Positions 25,888-37,591 are shown, counted from the stretch's first letter. The stretch: DNA of 64,000 nucleotides from Closterium sp. NIES-65 (GCA_948144175.1 CANXME010002275.1:6015001-6079000), one strand, 5' to 3'. Notes: generated by a model not told the origin, from the sequence alone. Numbers and translations: made by a program.

Positions 25888-28800
25888 TCAAACGGTAGTT
25901 TGAACTCCACCTGCGTCTGGTGCCACCGGGCCAGCCTGTTCTGTCTGTATTGGCACGCCCCTCTCCCGCTGCACCACCTCTGTTTCCTTCACCTGCACTT
26001 GCCCTGCCTGTGCTCCCACCTGTGCTCGTGGGGCCTCTGTCTTGCCCTGCCCCTGAGCTGCACTTGCGTTCACCTGCCCTTGAGATGCTTGCCCTTGAGC
26101 CGCCTGCCTTTGTGCTACCGCCCCCTGCCCTTGCACGGCCCCCTCGTGCCCTTGACTTGCTTCCACCTGTTTTTGAGCTGAGGGTGCCATGAGAGGCGGG
26201 GCCCGCACGTTGCACGAGTTGCACGGGTACGGGCAGTCTATCAGCGCTGCCTCAAACCCCCCCGTGCCACCGCTGCTACTGCCTTGTGCCTCTGTGGTAT
26301 TGTGCACGGCTCGCAGCCATTGGCCCACAGCGTGCATCAGAGTCTGCAGGGGAGGCATGGGGTGGCACAGCGGAGAGGGGGCGGAGAGAGGAGGAAAGAG
26401 GCACAGTGTTCAGGCGTTTGAGTGGGTGAAAGGAGGACAGCGAGGGACATTCCCAAAGTGTGAGTGAGTGAGGGCATGAGAATCGGCAGGGCATGAGAAT
26501 CGGCGAGGCAAGGCCACAGCAGATATGCAAGTTGGGAGAGGAGGAACGAGATGGCAGTCCCAAGTGGTGTGAGCAGGCATCAAAGAAACAGAAACACATG
26601 CCGAGAAGTGAGAGGAGGAAACGGGCAGGTGGACAGGTGGGTGTGACGGGTGAGTGGTGGTGAGCGAGGAGGAACCACAAGGTGAAGCGGAGAGGGAGGG
26701 GCAGGAGAGGGCGGGGAGTTTAGGGTGGGAAGGGGAGAAGGGGGAGGATGGGTGGGTGGGACCTGGTTGAGCACGGTGAGTCGCAGCCAGTGGTCCTCAT
26801 AGTGGCTTGTGCAGTGGGTCAGGCACGAGAACAGAAACACCCCGTGCCGCTGCTGCACACCCCTTTGCCCCGCTCCCGCTCCTCTTCCCTCACCTGGTTG
26901 AGCACGGTGAGTCGCAGCCAGTGGTCCTCATAGTGGCTTGTGCAGTGGGTCAGGCACGAGAACAGAAACACCCCGTGCTGCTGCTGCTCCCGCTGCACAT
27001 CCCCTTGCCCTCCCCCGCCTCCCTCTGCCTCTGCCCCTGCTGTGGGTGACAGGAGCGGTGCCACAGTGGCTGTGACTGTGTCCCGCACTCCTGGGAAGAT
27101 GGGGTGAGGAAGAGGGGTGAGGGGAGAGAGGGCATGGCACATGGTAGAGTGAAACGATTGGGATGACAAACGGATATGTTGAGGAGAAGAAACGGGAAGG
27201 CAAATAATAGACAGAGAGGGAACACGGCAGTTTCAGATGGCTGCGTAACATGCAATGGTGGCTGCAGCATCACCTTGCAAGGTGGCGAGCTGGGATTGGT
27301 TGCACGTGTGCAGCTTCCTCAAGCAGCTGGCGATGAGCTCGCCTGACGGGTCCGCCTCTGGTGGGGCCAGTGCGTGCCGCAACTGAGCGCAGCACAAGGG
27401 TGGGGGAAGTGAGGGGATGTGGTTCATAGCGCAGGAAATGGGTGAGAGGAACAGTGAGGAGGGCTGATAGAGTGGAGAAAGGAGGGGAGAGGGTTGGGAA
27501 GAAAGGAGGGGGCAATACCAATGGGGGGATGCATGAGATGCGGGAGGGGGAAGTGGTCATCTAAGCCGTTGAGAGCTAAACGCACGTCAAGGATGCCTGA
27601 TGTGGTTGCAGAACGATGATCCAAAGGGGGGTCAATGCAGGCGTGGCTATGAGCAACTCCAAAAGCGCGCTGAGAGATGATGCCCAGGGCATAGTTGAAA
27701 GAAACGAGGTGGTGGCGTACCAACCAGAGGTCGTAGTTGCTGTTGATGATGAACGTGGGTGTCCTAAGGAGAGGTAGTAGCTGCGCTGACATGAAACACT
27801 GCCACGTGGCACAGCACACAGCACACAGCACAGGGTAGGGTATGCATACGGCTAGGATGATGGTTTCACATAGCATGGCGCGTGTGGTAGCACGTAGAGA
27901 CTTAGACTCGTATGCACCACAGGTGTTAGCAGCACAGGTGATAATAGCAGCAGAGGTGATAGCAGCAGAAGTGATAGCAGCAGAGGTGATAGCAGCAGAG
28001 GTGTTAGCAGCAGAGGTGATAGCAGCAGAAGTGATAGCAGCAGAGGTGATAGGAGCAGAGCTTACCTGATAGTGGTCTCCAGGTGGACGAGAGGAGACGC
28101 AGGAGGCGGGAAGACTGCCAGTCACATTCTGCCACGTGTGCAGCACAGCACAGAAGCACAGCGAGGCATGGTGAGGCTATGATGACACTTATTGTGATGT
28201 GATGTGGTGGCACATGTGACTAAGAGTCCACTATGCAAAGGAATCAGAAGAGGGAGAAGACCACACGCACATGGATGGCGAGCACACGCACATGGATGGC
28301 GAGCACACGCACATGGATGGCGAGCACACGCACATGGATGGCGAGCACACGCACATGGATGGCGAGCACGGAGCGGAAGAGCGTCTGAGCCGCCCTGCCA
28401 CCACTGATGTCTGGACTGTGGCACAGGCGGGAGCAGCAGAGGGGTGGGGATGAGAGAACAAAGGCATGCCGCGTTCCATGGCATGGGATGGTACAAACAA
28501 ACAGAGGTCCAGCGGTATGGGATTGCTGATGTGAAGGCACATTAAGCAGGAGTGAGGTCTGGGCGAGGCAGTGGGTGCGTGAGTGTGGGGAGGAAGCGGC
28601 TCACATGTCAAGAAAGAGGCCCGAGTCTGCAAGGCACTGCACGGACGCGGAGGGGGGCATGTGTGCGTGGCGGATGTAGTCACAGTGCAGATACACCACC
28701 AGGGCGCCTGCTGAACACCCCGATATGAGCACCTGGCACGGCCAAGAGGATAGAAAGTGAATAGGCTTATGAGGGACAGGGGTTGGGAGGAGAGAGGCAT

Positions 28801-31235
28801 GTGTGTGTGGCGGATGTAGTCGCAGTGCAGATACACCACCAGTGCGCCTGCTGAGCACCCCGATACAAGCACGTGATGCAGCCACGGGAATTCAAAGTCC
28901 AATGAGGGACAGGGATTGGGAGTGACGGGAGGCACAGGTTGGACATGGCTGGTTGGGAATGGTACATGGGCAGCATGAGGTGCAGCAAGGGAGTGCAAGT
29001 GGTGGTGTGGGGCAGCGTGGGTAGTGACTGAGGCCTGTTGCAGCGATGCCATCACCCACTGCCCTTGGCTTCCACAGCACTCTCCTGCCATCCCACACCC
29101 GCTCTGCACTGCCCTATACGCAACCTCTCTGCCCCACCTGCTGCTCACCCCTCACTCGCTGTGCGGTGCCCATGTGGAATCTGGTTGTGAGGTGTGTAAG
29201 AAGAAATTCGAGGATGCGCCGCGTTTTGAATTGTCTCAAACCTCTCCCATGCCTGCTGCTCACACCTCACCCGCTGTGCCGTGCCCATGTGGAATCGTGT
29301 TGTGAGGTGTGCGAGGAGGAAGTCGAGGATGCGCCGCGTTTTGAAATGTCTCAAAACTTTCCCATGCCCACTGCTCACACCTCACCCGCTGTGCCGTGCC
29401 CATGTGGAATCTGGTTGTGAGGTGCGCGAGGAGAAAGTCGAGAATGCGCCGCCCGCGAGAGTAGAGCGGCACTCCCTGGGGAGGGGGGAGAGGAGGAAGA
29501 GGGGTGTTCGAGGGGGTGAGGGATGGAACGATGCAGGGTGGAATGGAGAGGATGTGCATGGATGCATGGCCTGACCCTGTCGGATGAGCCCATGAGAACC
29601 TGCGGCATGAAGTTATGGCATGAATATGAACTTATAAAATGATGTCATGCACTGCAGGGCAGGCTGTCAGACTCAAGCAAGGCACAGAATCGCCCCTTCC
29701 CTATTTTGAAAGAGCAAGTATCAGTGTGCGCCTCACCTCAAAGACCAGTGGGTCCTGCCTGTCACCAGAGAAAGACGCACCATCGCAGTATGGGAAGATG
29801 ACCAGGTTCCAGTCATGCATATCTGCACAAACGTTCCATGGCATGGGGCGTGGTTGACACGACACACGGCTTGCTCATGCACCAGCCTTGGCGGCGGTAA
29901 CTGCAGTGGCTGACATGCCACAGAAAGCATGCCTATCTTCTACTGACCATGCTTGCTGTCAGCACAGGCAGCACGTTCGGAAGGCGGTGGAGTTGCCCCA
30001 CAGGAAGGAGCTGAGCGTGCCTTGAAGCCCAGAGGCAAGAGCAAGCGGCATCAGACGGGCTCGCTGCGGTCTAGCCTACCTGGGTTGACGTCGCTCTGGG
30101 CGCTGAGAATGCCGGGTGTGGGCAGCACGTCAGGGAAGTGGTTGGAGCTGCCCCACAGCGACGAGCTGCGGTTGTAACAGTCCCAGGGGGACGTGCACCA
30201 TGCTCCCGACTGCACCGGGGGAGATAGGGATGGGAGGCGTGGTAGGGCTGTGGGTGGACCGCGGGGGAAACGCGGCGAGATGGCATGACATGTGATAACA
30301 CAGAACAAAACGAGGAGGCATGTCGTGTGCCAAGTTTGCAATGGCACAAGAACGTTGTTTGCATGACTGCATGTCTGCATGTGCGCATGTCGGCGTGACA
30401 GCATGACATGACTATTTGCATGTCCGCGCGCCTGCATGTCTCCATGTCCGCACGCTAACATGTCTCCATCTACACGCTCATAAATCTCACCCGGAAGTTG
30501 AGCAGCCATTTGTTAGCGCCGCTGCCATGGCCTCGCCGGTAGTAGAAGCCGGGCGCGGACCCGTCCAGACACACTGCCAGTGCCACGTGGTCGGGGGAGG
30601 GATGAGGCGGAATGACACAGATTTACCATGAGCACGCGTAGTATTGGACGTGAGATGCGGTGTGATGGGTATGGACGACAGAGAACCAACGCACACGGCT
30701 TCTGACAAAACCAGTCGTTTTGAATGCTACAGCGTGGATGCCTGATTGCAACAACGATGCGCTCTGAATGCGGCTTCAGCGTTCTGATTGCTGGACCAGG
30801 GAGAGGGACGAAGCGAATCGTTTATTGATGGCCGCAAACTGATAAGTCTCAATCAACTCTTCCACTCCAAGCCCCCTCGTGTCTCACGCCGTCTCATGAC
30901 TGGCACTAAAGCGCATCTCACTGCCTCGCACGCCATTATCTCACACCTTAGTCCCACTCCTCACCCGCGCCGTGCTTCTTTGCCTCTTCGACGATAAACA
31001 GCCGCAGTGTCCTTTCTCGCGCTGTTTCGTCCTCTACTACCGCACGACGCGCCGCTCCTGGCGGCGGCGTGACAACTGCGCGTCGTGAATTCGGGGTTCC
31101 ACCGTCACGAATTGTGACTCTATCGGCGCCATCAGTGACGGCGATTCTACCGAATGTCGCGCTCGCGACGAGGAGCGATAGCAGAAGCGTGGTGAAGAAT
31201 GGTATGTTCGACACCAATGAACTGCAAGGTACCAT
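25888..31235 (-). CDS. PAE: Pectin acetylesterase (CE13)
   Basis: Secreted esterase that removes acetyl groups from wall pectin. Exons (minus): 31235-30965, 30573-30491, 30209-30080, 29822-29737, 29475-29386, 28732-28605, 28415-28355, 28128-28066, 27798-27721, 27382-27274, 27090-26894, 26343-25888; 583 aa in one frame. The N-terminus has a hydrophobic signal ([17 protein letters not shown]). Family motifs in order: [62 protein letters not shown], the nucleophile Ser227 in [53 protein letters not shown] and [10 protein letters not shown]. After the usual C-terminus the frame continues for about 100 residues of Gln/Ala/Gly-rich tail. Exon 7 ends inside a 21-bp repeat, so its exact donor is ambiguous. 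Confidence 0.92.
26759..26880 (-). repeat. Copy of PAE exon 11 3' edge
   Basis: Nearly identical repeat of the codons for [20 protein letters not shown] plus the end of the exon. The donor is changed from GTGAGG to GTCCCA. Confidence 0.92.
27935..28062. repeat. 15-bp repeat in PAE intron 8
   Basis: About eight copies of GTGATAGCAGCAGAG lie immediately 3' (minus strand) of exon 8, ending at its donor. Confidence 0.95.
28259..28368 (-). repeat. 21-bp in-frame repeat spanning PAE exon 7 donor
   Basis: Five copies of a 21-bp unit encode LAIHVRV per copy on the minus strand. Each unit contains CAT|GTGCGT, a usable 5' splice site in phase 0. The model uses the first donor (28355); choosing a later one would add 7 residues each time without breaking frame. 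Confidence 0.9.
28793..28878 (-). repeat. Copy of PAE exon 6 5' edge (catalytic serine region)
   Basis: It encodes [20 protein letters not shown], a near-perfect copy of the nucleophile elbow in the intron upstream of exon 6. The base before it is not AG (CATCAC|GTG), so it lacks an acceptor and is unlikely to be spliced in. Confidence 0.92.
29150..29360 (-). repeat. Two copies of PAE exon 5 3' edge
   Basis: Copies at about 29150-29222 and 29262-29338 repeat [20 protein letters not shown] and the donor region. Each is bounded on its distal side by TTTTGA...TCAAA (29224-29240 and 29339-29356). Together with the true edge they make three tandem versions, period about 115 bp. Confidence 0.92.
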
Positions 31236-31606
31236 AGTTTCAATGCTTTCTAAGGTACTGACATCTGAGCATTCAGGAGCGCTAGGAATTCGAGCAGGTA
31301 CAGCATTAGGAATTGGAGCAGCTAGAACCTGGGATCCCCTGTGCTTTTTGCACTTCACCTCAGGGCGGCCCTCAAAAATTTCGGCAGCTCAAGCCCAAAA
31401 GGAGGTAATGTACACTTCATTAGGATTTGAATAAGCGCCACTCTTAATACATTAGAAAGTGCAGAGACCACCTCCAGCATGGAAGAAGGCCAAATCAGTT
31501 CAATCCGTTGCTTCTCCTTTGCCTTTACCTATCAGCTGAAAACAATTAGACGCTATGCCCTCCATCTAAACGAATTTGGCTTACCATCATAAGTGTGGTC
31601 TTGCTG
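31236..31606. other. Short intergenic region, GnT-II 3' end / PAE promoter
   Basis: Both flanking genes are on the minus strand. This 371-bp gap must hold the PAE promoter. No TATA box or further gene was identified. Confidence 0.5.
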
Positions 31607-34399
31607 CTACATGGTGGCTCTTTCTCTATACATGTTTGCTATGTGCATGCACAGTTGGATGTCCCTTCCGTCCCCCCACCCACCCCATCCCTGAAACATC
31701 GTCCACCGCTTCTCCTCCTCGCGTTCCACAACAGGAGCAGAGGCATTCACCATCATCCAATGGTCCTCATCCAACAACTGCACCTTCTCTATCCCATCCT
31801 CTCCTATACTACACCCCGCACTCTTCTCCTCCTTCTTGCCCTCCTCCCCATCCTTCTCGCTCCCTTCCCCACCACTCCCTTTCACAGCAGCAGCTGCACT
31901 AGTGTTACTCTTGCCCTGCGAGTCCCCCTGCCCAGAGTGCAGCCCACAGGACCCCACGTGGTGGGCGCTGGCGCGGGACCAGCGCAGCGACCACGAGGAG
32001 GGCAGGCGGCGCAGCACGGACGACCAGAGGGTCAGGTCCCAGTTGTAGTCGTCGTACAGGCAGAACGGCTGGGGGATGCGGGGTGTGGGGCGGTTGGCAG
32101 GGATAGGGTGGTTGATTGGCAGAAATGGGGTGGGTGGTTGGCAGGGATAGGGTGACTGGCAGAGAAGAATCAGGGGTCCTTCATAGCAGAACAAAAAGCT
32201 AAGAGAGGACGGTGAGTGAGAACAAACGAGCCACTTGGTCTTACGACAGGGGCGCCGTCTCACTCTCACCTTGGCCTGCGCGTGAATGAGCTCCCACACG
32301 CTGCGGTTGAACGCATACCCCACATTGCCCATGCGCTCCGCTGAAAACACCCCCGGCTCGTCGTCCTGTATGGAGACCACATCGGAGGGCGCGAGGTTGG
32401 CGGCGATGCAGTGGGGGCAGCGCGCGTGCTTGGCGTGGAGGAGCGCGCGCAGGTGGCGCAGGGCGTTGGGGAAGAGCAGATGGTCCTCCTCCACCCATAC
32501 CACGTGCCCTCCATACCCCCGCGTCTCCTCCACGCCCCCCCACACCGCGTTCATCGCCCACCACCAGTGGTGCTGCGCACACGCGGACAGCAATGGGATG
32601 CAGCATGGGAGTGGTGAGCATGGCATGGGGAGAGCGGTAAAAAGAGTACTGGGATGACGGAGAGGGGTGAAGGACTGGAGGCAGAGTGGGCACGCAGAGC
32701 AGCCAATGAACCCTCTCCGCTCACCTTGAGAGACAGCCTCCGCGGATCCCTGAACGACCCGTATTGGTCCGCCTGCCCCGTACATTCTCCCCCTCCCGTG
32801 GCGTCGTGCGCGCTCCCCTGGCAGTCGGCGGGGGAGGCGGCGGGGAAGGAGGCGCTGAAGAGGTGCGGGGAGAGCGGGAAGTAGAGCTGCTTGACGGCGC
32901 AGAACGTGATTCCGCGCACCAGCGCGTGCATCTCGGGGTAGTACCCGTCGTGGCTGCGCGGGGAAAGAGGAAGGGAGGGAGAAAATATCAGGGAAGGGGG
33001 GGTATATGAGGGGAAAGAGGAAGGGGCGAACTTCAGGGGAAGGGGAAGGGCGAGAGTTCATGGGCGTGGGGAATGACACGCCCAAGGCGGAGCACAGTAA
33101 GCTGTTTGACGTGGGGAATGGTGGCGGAGCGGACGACGAGGCATAACCGCACCTGACGATGAGCAGCGTGTCTTGAATGCCTTCCACCTTGCTCAGCGCC
33201 TCCAGCGTGCGTCGCAGGTACGCCGGCCGGTTGTGCACGAGCAGCACCATCACCACGTCCGAGTCGCTCAACCGTTTCTTCCACGGGCCTCGCGATCGGG
33301 TTACATTAGTACTGCTATCACTACTGCTACCAGTAGTAGCAGTGATACTGCTAGCGCGCTTCCCTCTCGCGCGTCGCCGCACTTGCGCGCGAAGCTTCGC
33401 CAGCAGCCCCATCCCCCCGCCGCTCTTCTCCGCGTTTCCCGCCGCCACGGGCGTTCTCGCCGGCCGGCGATTCCACTCCTCGAGCCGCCGAGAGAGCGGC
33501 GAGGAAGGCGGCCACGGCTCGTGCGGGTTCATGCGACGCCACGTGTCGAAGAACGATTGGGCTTCGCGTTCCTTCCTGCCGTTAAACAGGTCGAGCAGTC
33601 TAGCACCCGCGCGATCGTAACTCTCCTCCGCCTTCAAATCCATTTTCTCCACCTCATCCCGCATCGACTTCAGATTTTCCTCCATTTCTAAGTCAGCGCG
33701 ATTCCGGTCTTCAGTCGTGGCGCGGATCGTTGATTCTCCACGAAATGCGGCGTTCAGCACCGCGAATCCACTTCGGAACAGCTTTTGGTTGAGGATTCCG
33801 GAAGGTTCGCGTGTACTAGAAACGAGCCACGTGCCATCTGCTATCGCCACGTCATCAGATTCCGCTAGCTCTATTCCTACTTTCGGAGCAGAATAGCGAA
33901 ACAAGGGCCATATTAGCCGCGGCATGCGCGCGAGCCACCAGCGAGTTCGCAGCTTCGCTAAATTCTCGTCGATTATTCGCAACAAATCGCCTCGCCTCAT
34001 CCACTCGTCTACAGTCTCGCGTACGTCACTTTCGTCGCTCATGTCGCCTGGTTCCTCGGTTGAGTCAGAGTCCTTTGCGACAACCACTTCTTTCGTCGCA
34101 GAAGGGTTCCAAGCTTGCGGGAGGAGGCGAGCCGGGAGGAGAGATACGGGCGAAAATCCTCCAGAGGGCGACGCGGCGTGGAAGAGTGCGAGCGCGAGGA
34201 GCGCTTGCACGAGGAGCAGCAGGAGGAGGCACGATGAGGTGCATGCGGGGGAAACATAACGCCGATAGTACCGCGGAGAGATGAGCCCGCCTAGGTTGTG
34301 CGCGTTAACGGAAGGATGAACGGCGATTAAAGGCCTAGCGAGAGCTGCTGTGCGAAGCGATCCGAGTTGGCTCGAAATAAGGCGAGCAAGGAACGACAT
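31607..34399 (-). CDS. MGAT2: GnT-II, N-acetylglucosaminyltransferase II, copy 1
   Basis: Golgi enzyme (GT16, EC 2.4.1.143) that adds GlcNAc in beta-1,2 linkage to the alpha-1,6 mannose arm during complex N-glycan synthesis. Exons (minus): 34399-33153, 32953-32725, 32572-32270, 32068-31607; 746 aa. Type II membrane layout: cytosolic tail, one TM segment at about residues 57-77 (CLLLLLLVQALLALALF), long charged stem. Catalytic motifs: MVLLVHNRPAYLRRTLEALS, SHDGYYPEMH, ADQYGSFRDPRRLSLKHHWWW, the EED metal site in HVVWVEEDHLLFPNA, MGNVGYAFNRSVWELI, FCLYDDYNWDLTLWS and GSCGLHSG. The stem is longer than in vascular-plant GnT-II (about 430 aa in total there). First in-frame ATG used. Confidence 0.92.
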   Translation of the reverse strand: MSFLARLISSQLGSLRTAALARPLIAVHPSVNAHNLGGLISPRYYRRYVSPACTSSCLLLLLLVQALLALALFHAASPSGGFSPVSLLPARLLPQAWNPSATKEVVVAKDSDSTEEPGDMSDESDVRETVDEWMRRGDLLRIIDENLAKLRTRWWLARMPRLIWPLFRYSAPKVGIELAESDDVAIADGTWLVSSTREPSGILNQKLFRSGFAVLNAAFRGESTIRATTEDRNRADLEMEENLKSMRDEVEKMDLKAEESYDRAGARLLDLFNGRKEREAQSFFDTWRRMNPHEPWPPSSPLSRRLEEWNRRPARTPVAAGNAEKSGGGMGLLAKLRAQVRRRARGKRASSITATTGSSSDSSTNVTRSRGPWKKRLSDSDVVMVLLVHNRPAYLRRTLEALSKVEGIQDTLLIVRCGYASSSAPPPFPTSNSLLCSALGVSFPTPMNSRPSPSPEVRPFLFPLIYPPFPDIFSLPSSFPAQPRRVLPRDARAGARNHVLRRQAALLPALPAPLQRLLPRRLPRRLPGERARRHGRGRMYGAGGPIRVVQGSAEAVSQGERRGFIGCSACPLCLQSFTPLRHPSTLFTALPMPCSPLPCCIPLLSACAQHHWWWAMNAVWGGVEETRGYGGHVVWVEEDHLLFPNALRHLRALLHAKHARCPHCIAANLAPSDVVSIQDDEPGVFSAERMGNVGYAFNRSVWELIHAQAKVRVRRRPCRKTKWLVCSHSPSSLSFLFCYEGPLILLCQSPYPCQPPTPFLPINHPIPANRPTPRIPQPFCLYDDYNWDLTLWSSVLRRLPSSWSLRWSRASAHHVGSCGLHSGQGDSQGKSNTSAAAAVKGSGGEGSEKDGEEGKKEEKSAGCSIGEDGIEKVQLLDEDHWMMVNASAPVVEREEEKRWTMFQGWGGWGDGRDIQLCMHIANMYRERATM

Positions 34400-35070
34400 G
34401 AGTAGCGAGAGGATGCGCTGCCGCCAGCGCACGAGCTGTCTACTGAGCTTTCTAATAAGTCCAAGTCTCCTACAAAAGGCTCTCCGTAGAATATAAAATG
34501 GCTCGCGTCTGCTATGCGTTGACGTGATGCTTGTGGCCAGGCTCCAAGGTCAGTGGTTTTGTTTCCGCTGTGTGATGGCAGCGAGCAGCAAGAGCAGCAG
34601 CAGGAACATCAATCGGTCGGGAGGTAGTGACTGTTCGATGAAACGTGAAACAGGTTGCGGAATGGAGAGGAATGAAGAGGAGTGGAGAGTGATAATGGCC
34701 GGGTCGCAAAGACTGGCGACAGGGCAGACTGCCTCGCCGCCACACAAGTCCAATCCTGTCTGAAATTTGCGTCTGCGATGGCTGGTTTTCTGTGAAACGC
34801 GCACTTCGCCGTTGAAGGCGATGTGACGGGATGGAGCGACTCGTGTTTCCTCAATCCGACGGCGTAAAGGAGATTGATCGCGACTAATTTCGGGACGTCT
34901 GCATTCCCGCGTGCGAACAATAGGTGGCGGCGAAACGCGCGAACAGAGGCGTGATGATAGGCCTTCCGAGAAGGAGGTTGTTGAGGGTCCATTCGATTCG
35001 ATATGTGCGTTTACTGATCATCCATGACATGCAAAAGTGTGCTTTGGATAAAATGACTTATATGGAACAT
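34400..35070. other. Intergenic region between GnT-II copies
   Basis: Holds the promoter of copy 1 and the 3' end of copy 2. No further ORF with recognisable domains. Confidence 0.5.
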
Positions 35071-37591
35071 TCAAGAACTGTACATCTTAGATATGTGAAT
35101 GCATAACTTTATATCACGCCCATCACCCCATCCACCCCAACCTCTAAAAGAGCTAGGGGTGATTTTGAAGCTCCTAGAAATCAACGGAGCAGAACCATTT
35201 ATGGATATCATTGTATCTTCAGTTGTAATCACAACCTCCTCACCATCATCATTATGATTCCACCAAGATTTGTTCTTTATGCAGTTGCTGCTCGTCCGCC
35301 CCCTCCCTGAGTGAAATCCACAATTGCCGAAGTGTCTTGCGCTTGTTCTTGACCAGCGAATAGAAGAGGCATTCGGTAACCGCTTCAACACAGAGCCCGA
35401 CACTGTAAAATCCCAATTGTAATCATCGAAGTAGCAAAATGCCTGCGCGTGGACACGCGGAGAGGTGCTGAGTTTATACTAGCACCAGCAACAGAGACAA
35501 ATCGTGAAGGATTGTGTACATGAGACTTCAAAAAATGGGATCGCATACCTCTGCTTGTTTGTGGATCAAATCCCACACAGTGCGGTTGAAGCAGTACCCG
35601 ATGTTCCCCATGGTCTCCACAGAGAACGACCGCGGCCCACTGTCCTGCCACTCATGCACGTCGGAGGGCGCGAGGTTGGCGGCGATGCAGTGGGGGCAGC
35701 GCGCGTGCTTGGCGTGGAGGAGCGCGCGCAGGTGGCGCAGGGCGTTGGGGAAGAGCAGATGGTCCTCCTCCACCCACACCACGTGCCCTCCATACCCCCG
35801 CGTCTCCTCCACGCCCCCCCACACCGAGTTCATCGCCCACCACCAGTGGTGCTGCAATGGGGTAAGGCAGTGGGGGCCAGCGAGGGAGAGAGAGCCTGGT
35901 GAGGAAGCAGGTAACATCAAATACAGTGTCTAAGCAGAGAATTGTGGTGACCAATCTCACCTTGAGAGATATTATCCGAGGGTCCCTGAACCTTCCAAAC
36001 TGATCCGCCTGTCCACTGCAATTGCCTACCCACTCCCCTTCTTCCGATCCCTCTCCTCCTCCTCCACCATCCCCTTCGTCACCTTCTGCTTCCCCCCAGG
36101 CGACCTCACTCCTAGGGAGCCGGCCTTGGCAGTCGTCAGGGGAAGCTGCAGGGAAGGTGCCGTTGAAGAGGTGAGGGGAGAAGGGGAAGTAGATCTGCTT
36201 CACGGGGCAGAAGTCAATCGCCCTCACCATGGCGTCCATCTTGGGGTAGTACCCATCGTGGCTGCATGACAAAGAGAGGAAGCATTTGGGGAAGACGATG
36301 AAGCATGTGAGATGAGGCTGCAGTGCAATGGCACAACAAGCAGCAGGGAATTTACGTGACAAAGAGAGAGGCCGCATGCTCAGGAATTAAGAAGTTTCTT
36401 TCGAAGAAACGACTCGCACTCACCTTACAATGACCACCTGCACTCACCTCACAATGACCACCTGCACTCACCTTACAATGACCACCTGAACTCACCTTAG
36501 AATGACCACCTGCACTCACCTTACAGTGAGCACCTCGCTCACCTTACAATGAGCAGCACGTCTTGAATGCCTTCCACGCGTCGCATGGAAGCGAGCGTCC
36601 GTCTGAGATACGCGGGCCGGTTGTGCACCAACAGCACCATCACAATCTGATCGTCCCCAAGCCGCGACTTGCTCCACGCTTGAGCGTCCTCTGCTCTTCG
36701 CTCATTGGCTGCGGAATCGTCACTCCGTCGGAACAGCTTGCGCACGTCCCGGCTTGGTTTCCGCGGAATGCGCGGAGGCAGCTTATTCCTTTCGGCGAGG
36801 CCAGAGGAAATCGTATTCTGGGGCGGCCATGTCACCTGGGGGTTTGCGCGACGCCATGCATCGAAAAATGCATTTGACTCTTGCTGTTTCTGCTGCCTTT
36901 CGACGTCTAGAAGCTTCATCTGAAGCGCGTCGAGCTCGGATTGGTTCACATTGGTCATGGCGGCGATAGCGGCGCGAACCTCTAAGAGAAACTCACGCTT
37001 CGCAGGCAGATCCACTGGTGCTACGGAAGCTGAACGAGTCTCATTAGCCATCAGCGGGTCTGCTTCGCGAGCAATGGAGGTATTCCCTCTTACTAGCGTC
37101 GCATGGTTTCCGTCAGCCCATGCGACAAATGCGACCTTTTGCGAACACGTTTTTCCCGAGTCGTCGTGCCGCAGCTCGTCGTCGATGCGTCGCAGCATAT
37201 CGCTGCGCGCTGTCGAGAGCACCTCGCGGCGTGCGAGCTCTTCCAGAGAGAAGAGCTGCGGGTCCATGAATGCGTCGACTGCTTGTGCCTCAGGGAATGC
37301 CGATCCGCCGCTTTCCTCCTCTACCTCTCTCGGCACGCTCCCCCCTTCCGTAAACTCTGAGGAATTCGATTCACCGATATCGTATCGCGAAGGGAGAAAG
37401 ACGAGGTCGTCTATTTTCACGTCAGTGGTCGGGCGTAGCAATGGCGTGGCGAACGGAAGAGGAATGAGGTTGAAGAAGAGAAGGGCGATGACGGTGTGGA
37501 CGAAGAGTAGGCACGCGATGACGTTTCGCGCAGCGGTGATGGTGCGATGGCTGCGGGGAACGAGCGACGCCAGATGAGCCACGGTAGCCAT
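35071..37591 (-). CDS. MGAT2: GnT-II, N-acetylglucosaminyltransferase II, copy 2
   Basis: Tandem paralogue of the downstream gene. Exons (minus): 37591-36543, 36261-35961, 35851-35549, 35442-35071; 674 aa, with intron positions and phases identical to copy 1. TM segment at about residues 23-42 (NVIACLLFVHTVIALLFFNL). Motifs: IVMVLLVHNRPAYLRRTLAS, HDGYYPKMDAMVRAIDFC, GQADQFGRFRDPRIISLKHH, WVEEDHLLFPNALRH, MGNIGYCFNRTVWDLI, FCYFDDYNWDFT and GNCGFHSG. Stem and C-terminal exon have diverged strongly from copy 1, whereas exon 3 is almost identical at DNA level. The 5' splice site of exon 1 lies in a 24-bp tandem repeat. All catalytic motifs are present, so both copies look functional. Confidence 0.92.
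36412..36560 (-). repeat. 24-bp repeat multiplying the exon 1 donor of GnT-II copy 2
   Basis: Five to six copies of a unit reading, on the minus strand, GTGGTCATTGTAAG|GTGAGT followed by GCAG. The unit copies the last codons of exon 1 (LLIVR) and its donor, so each repeat supplies another strong 5' splice site. 24 bp keeps frame. Confidence 0.92.
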
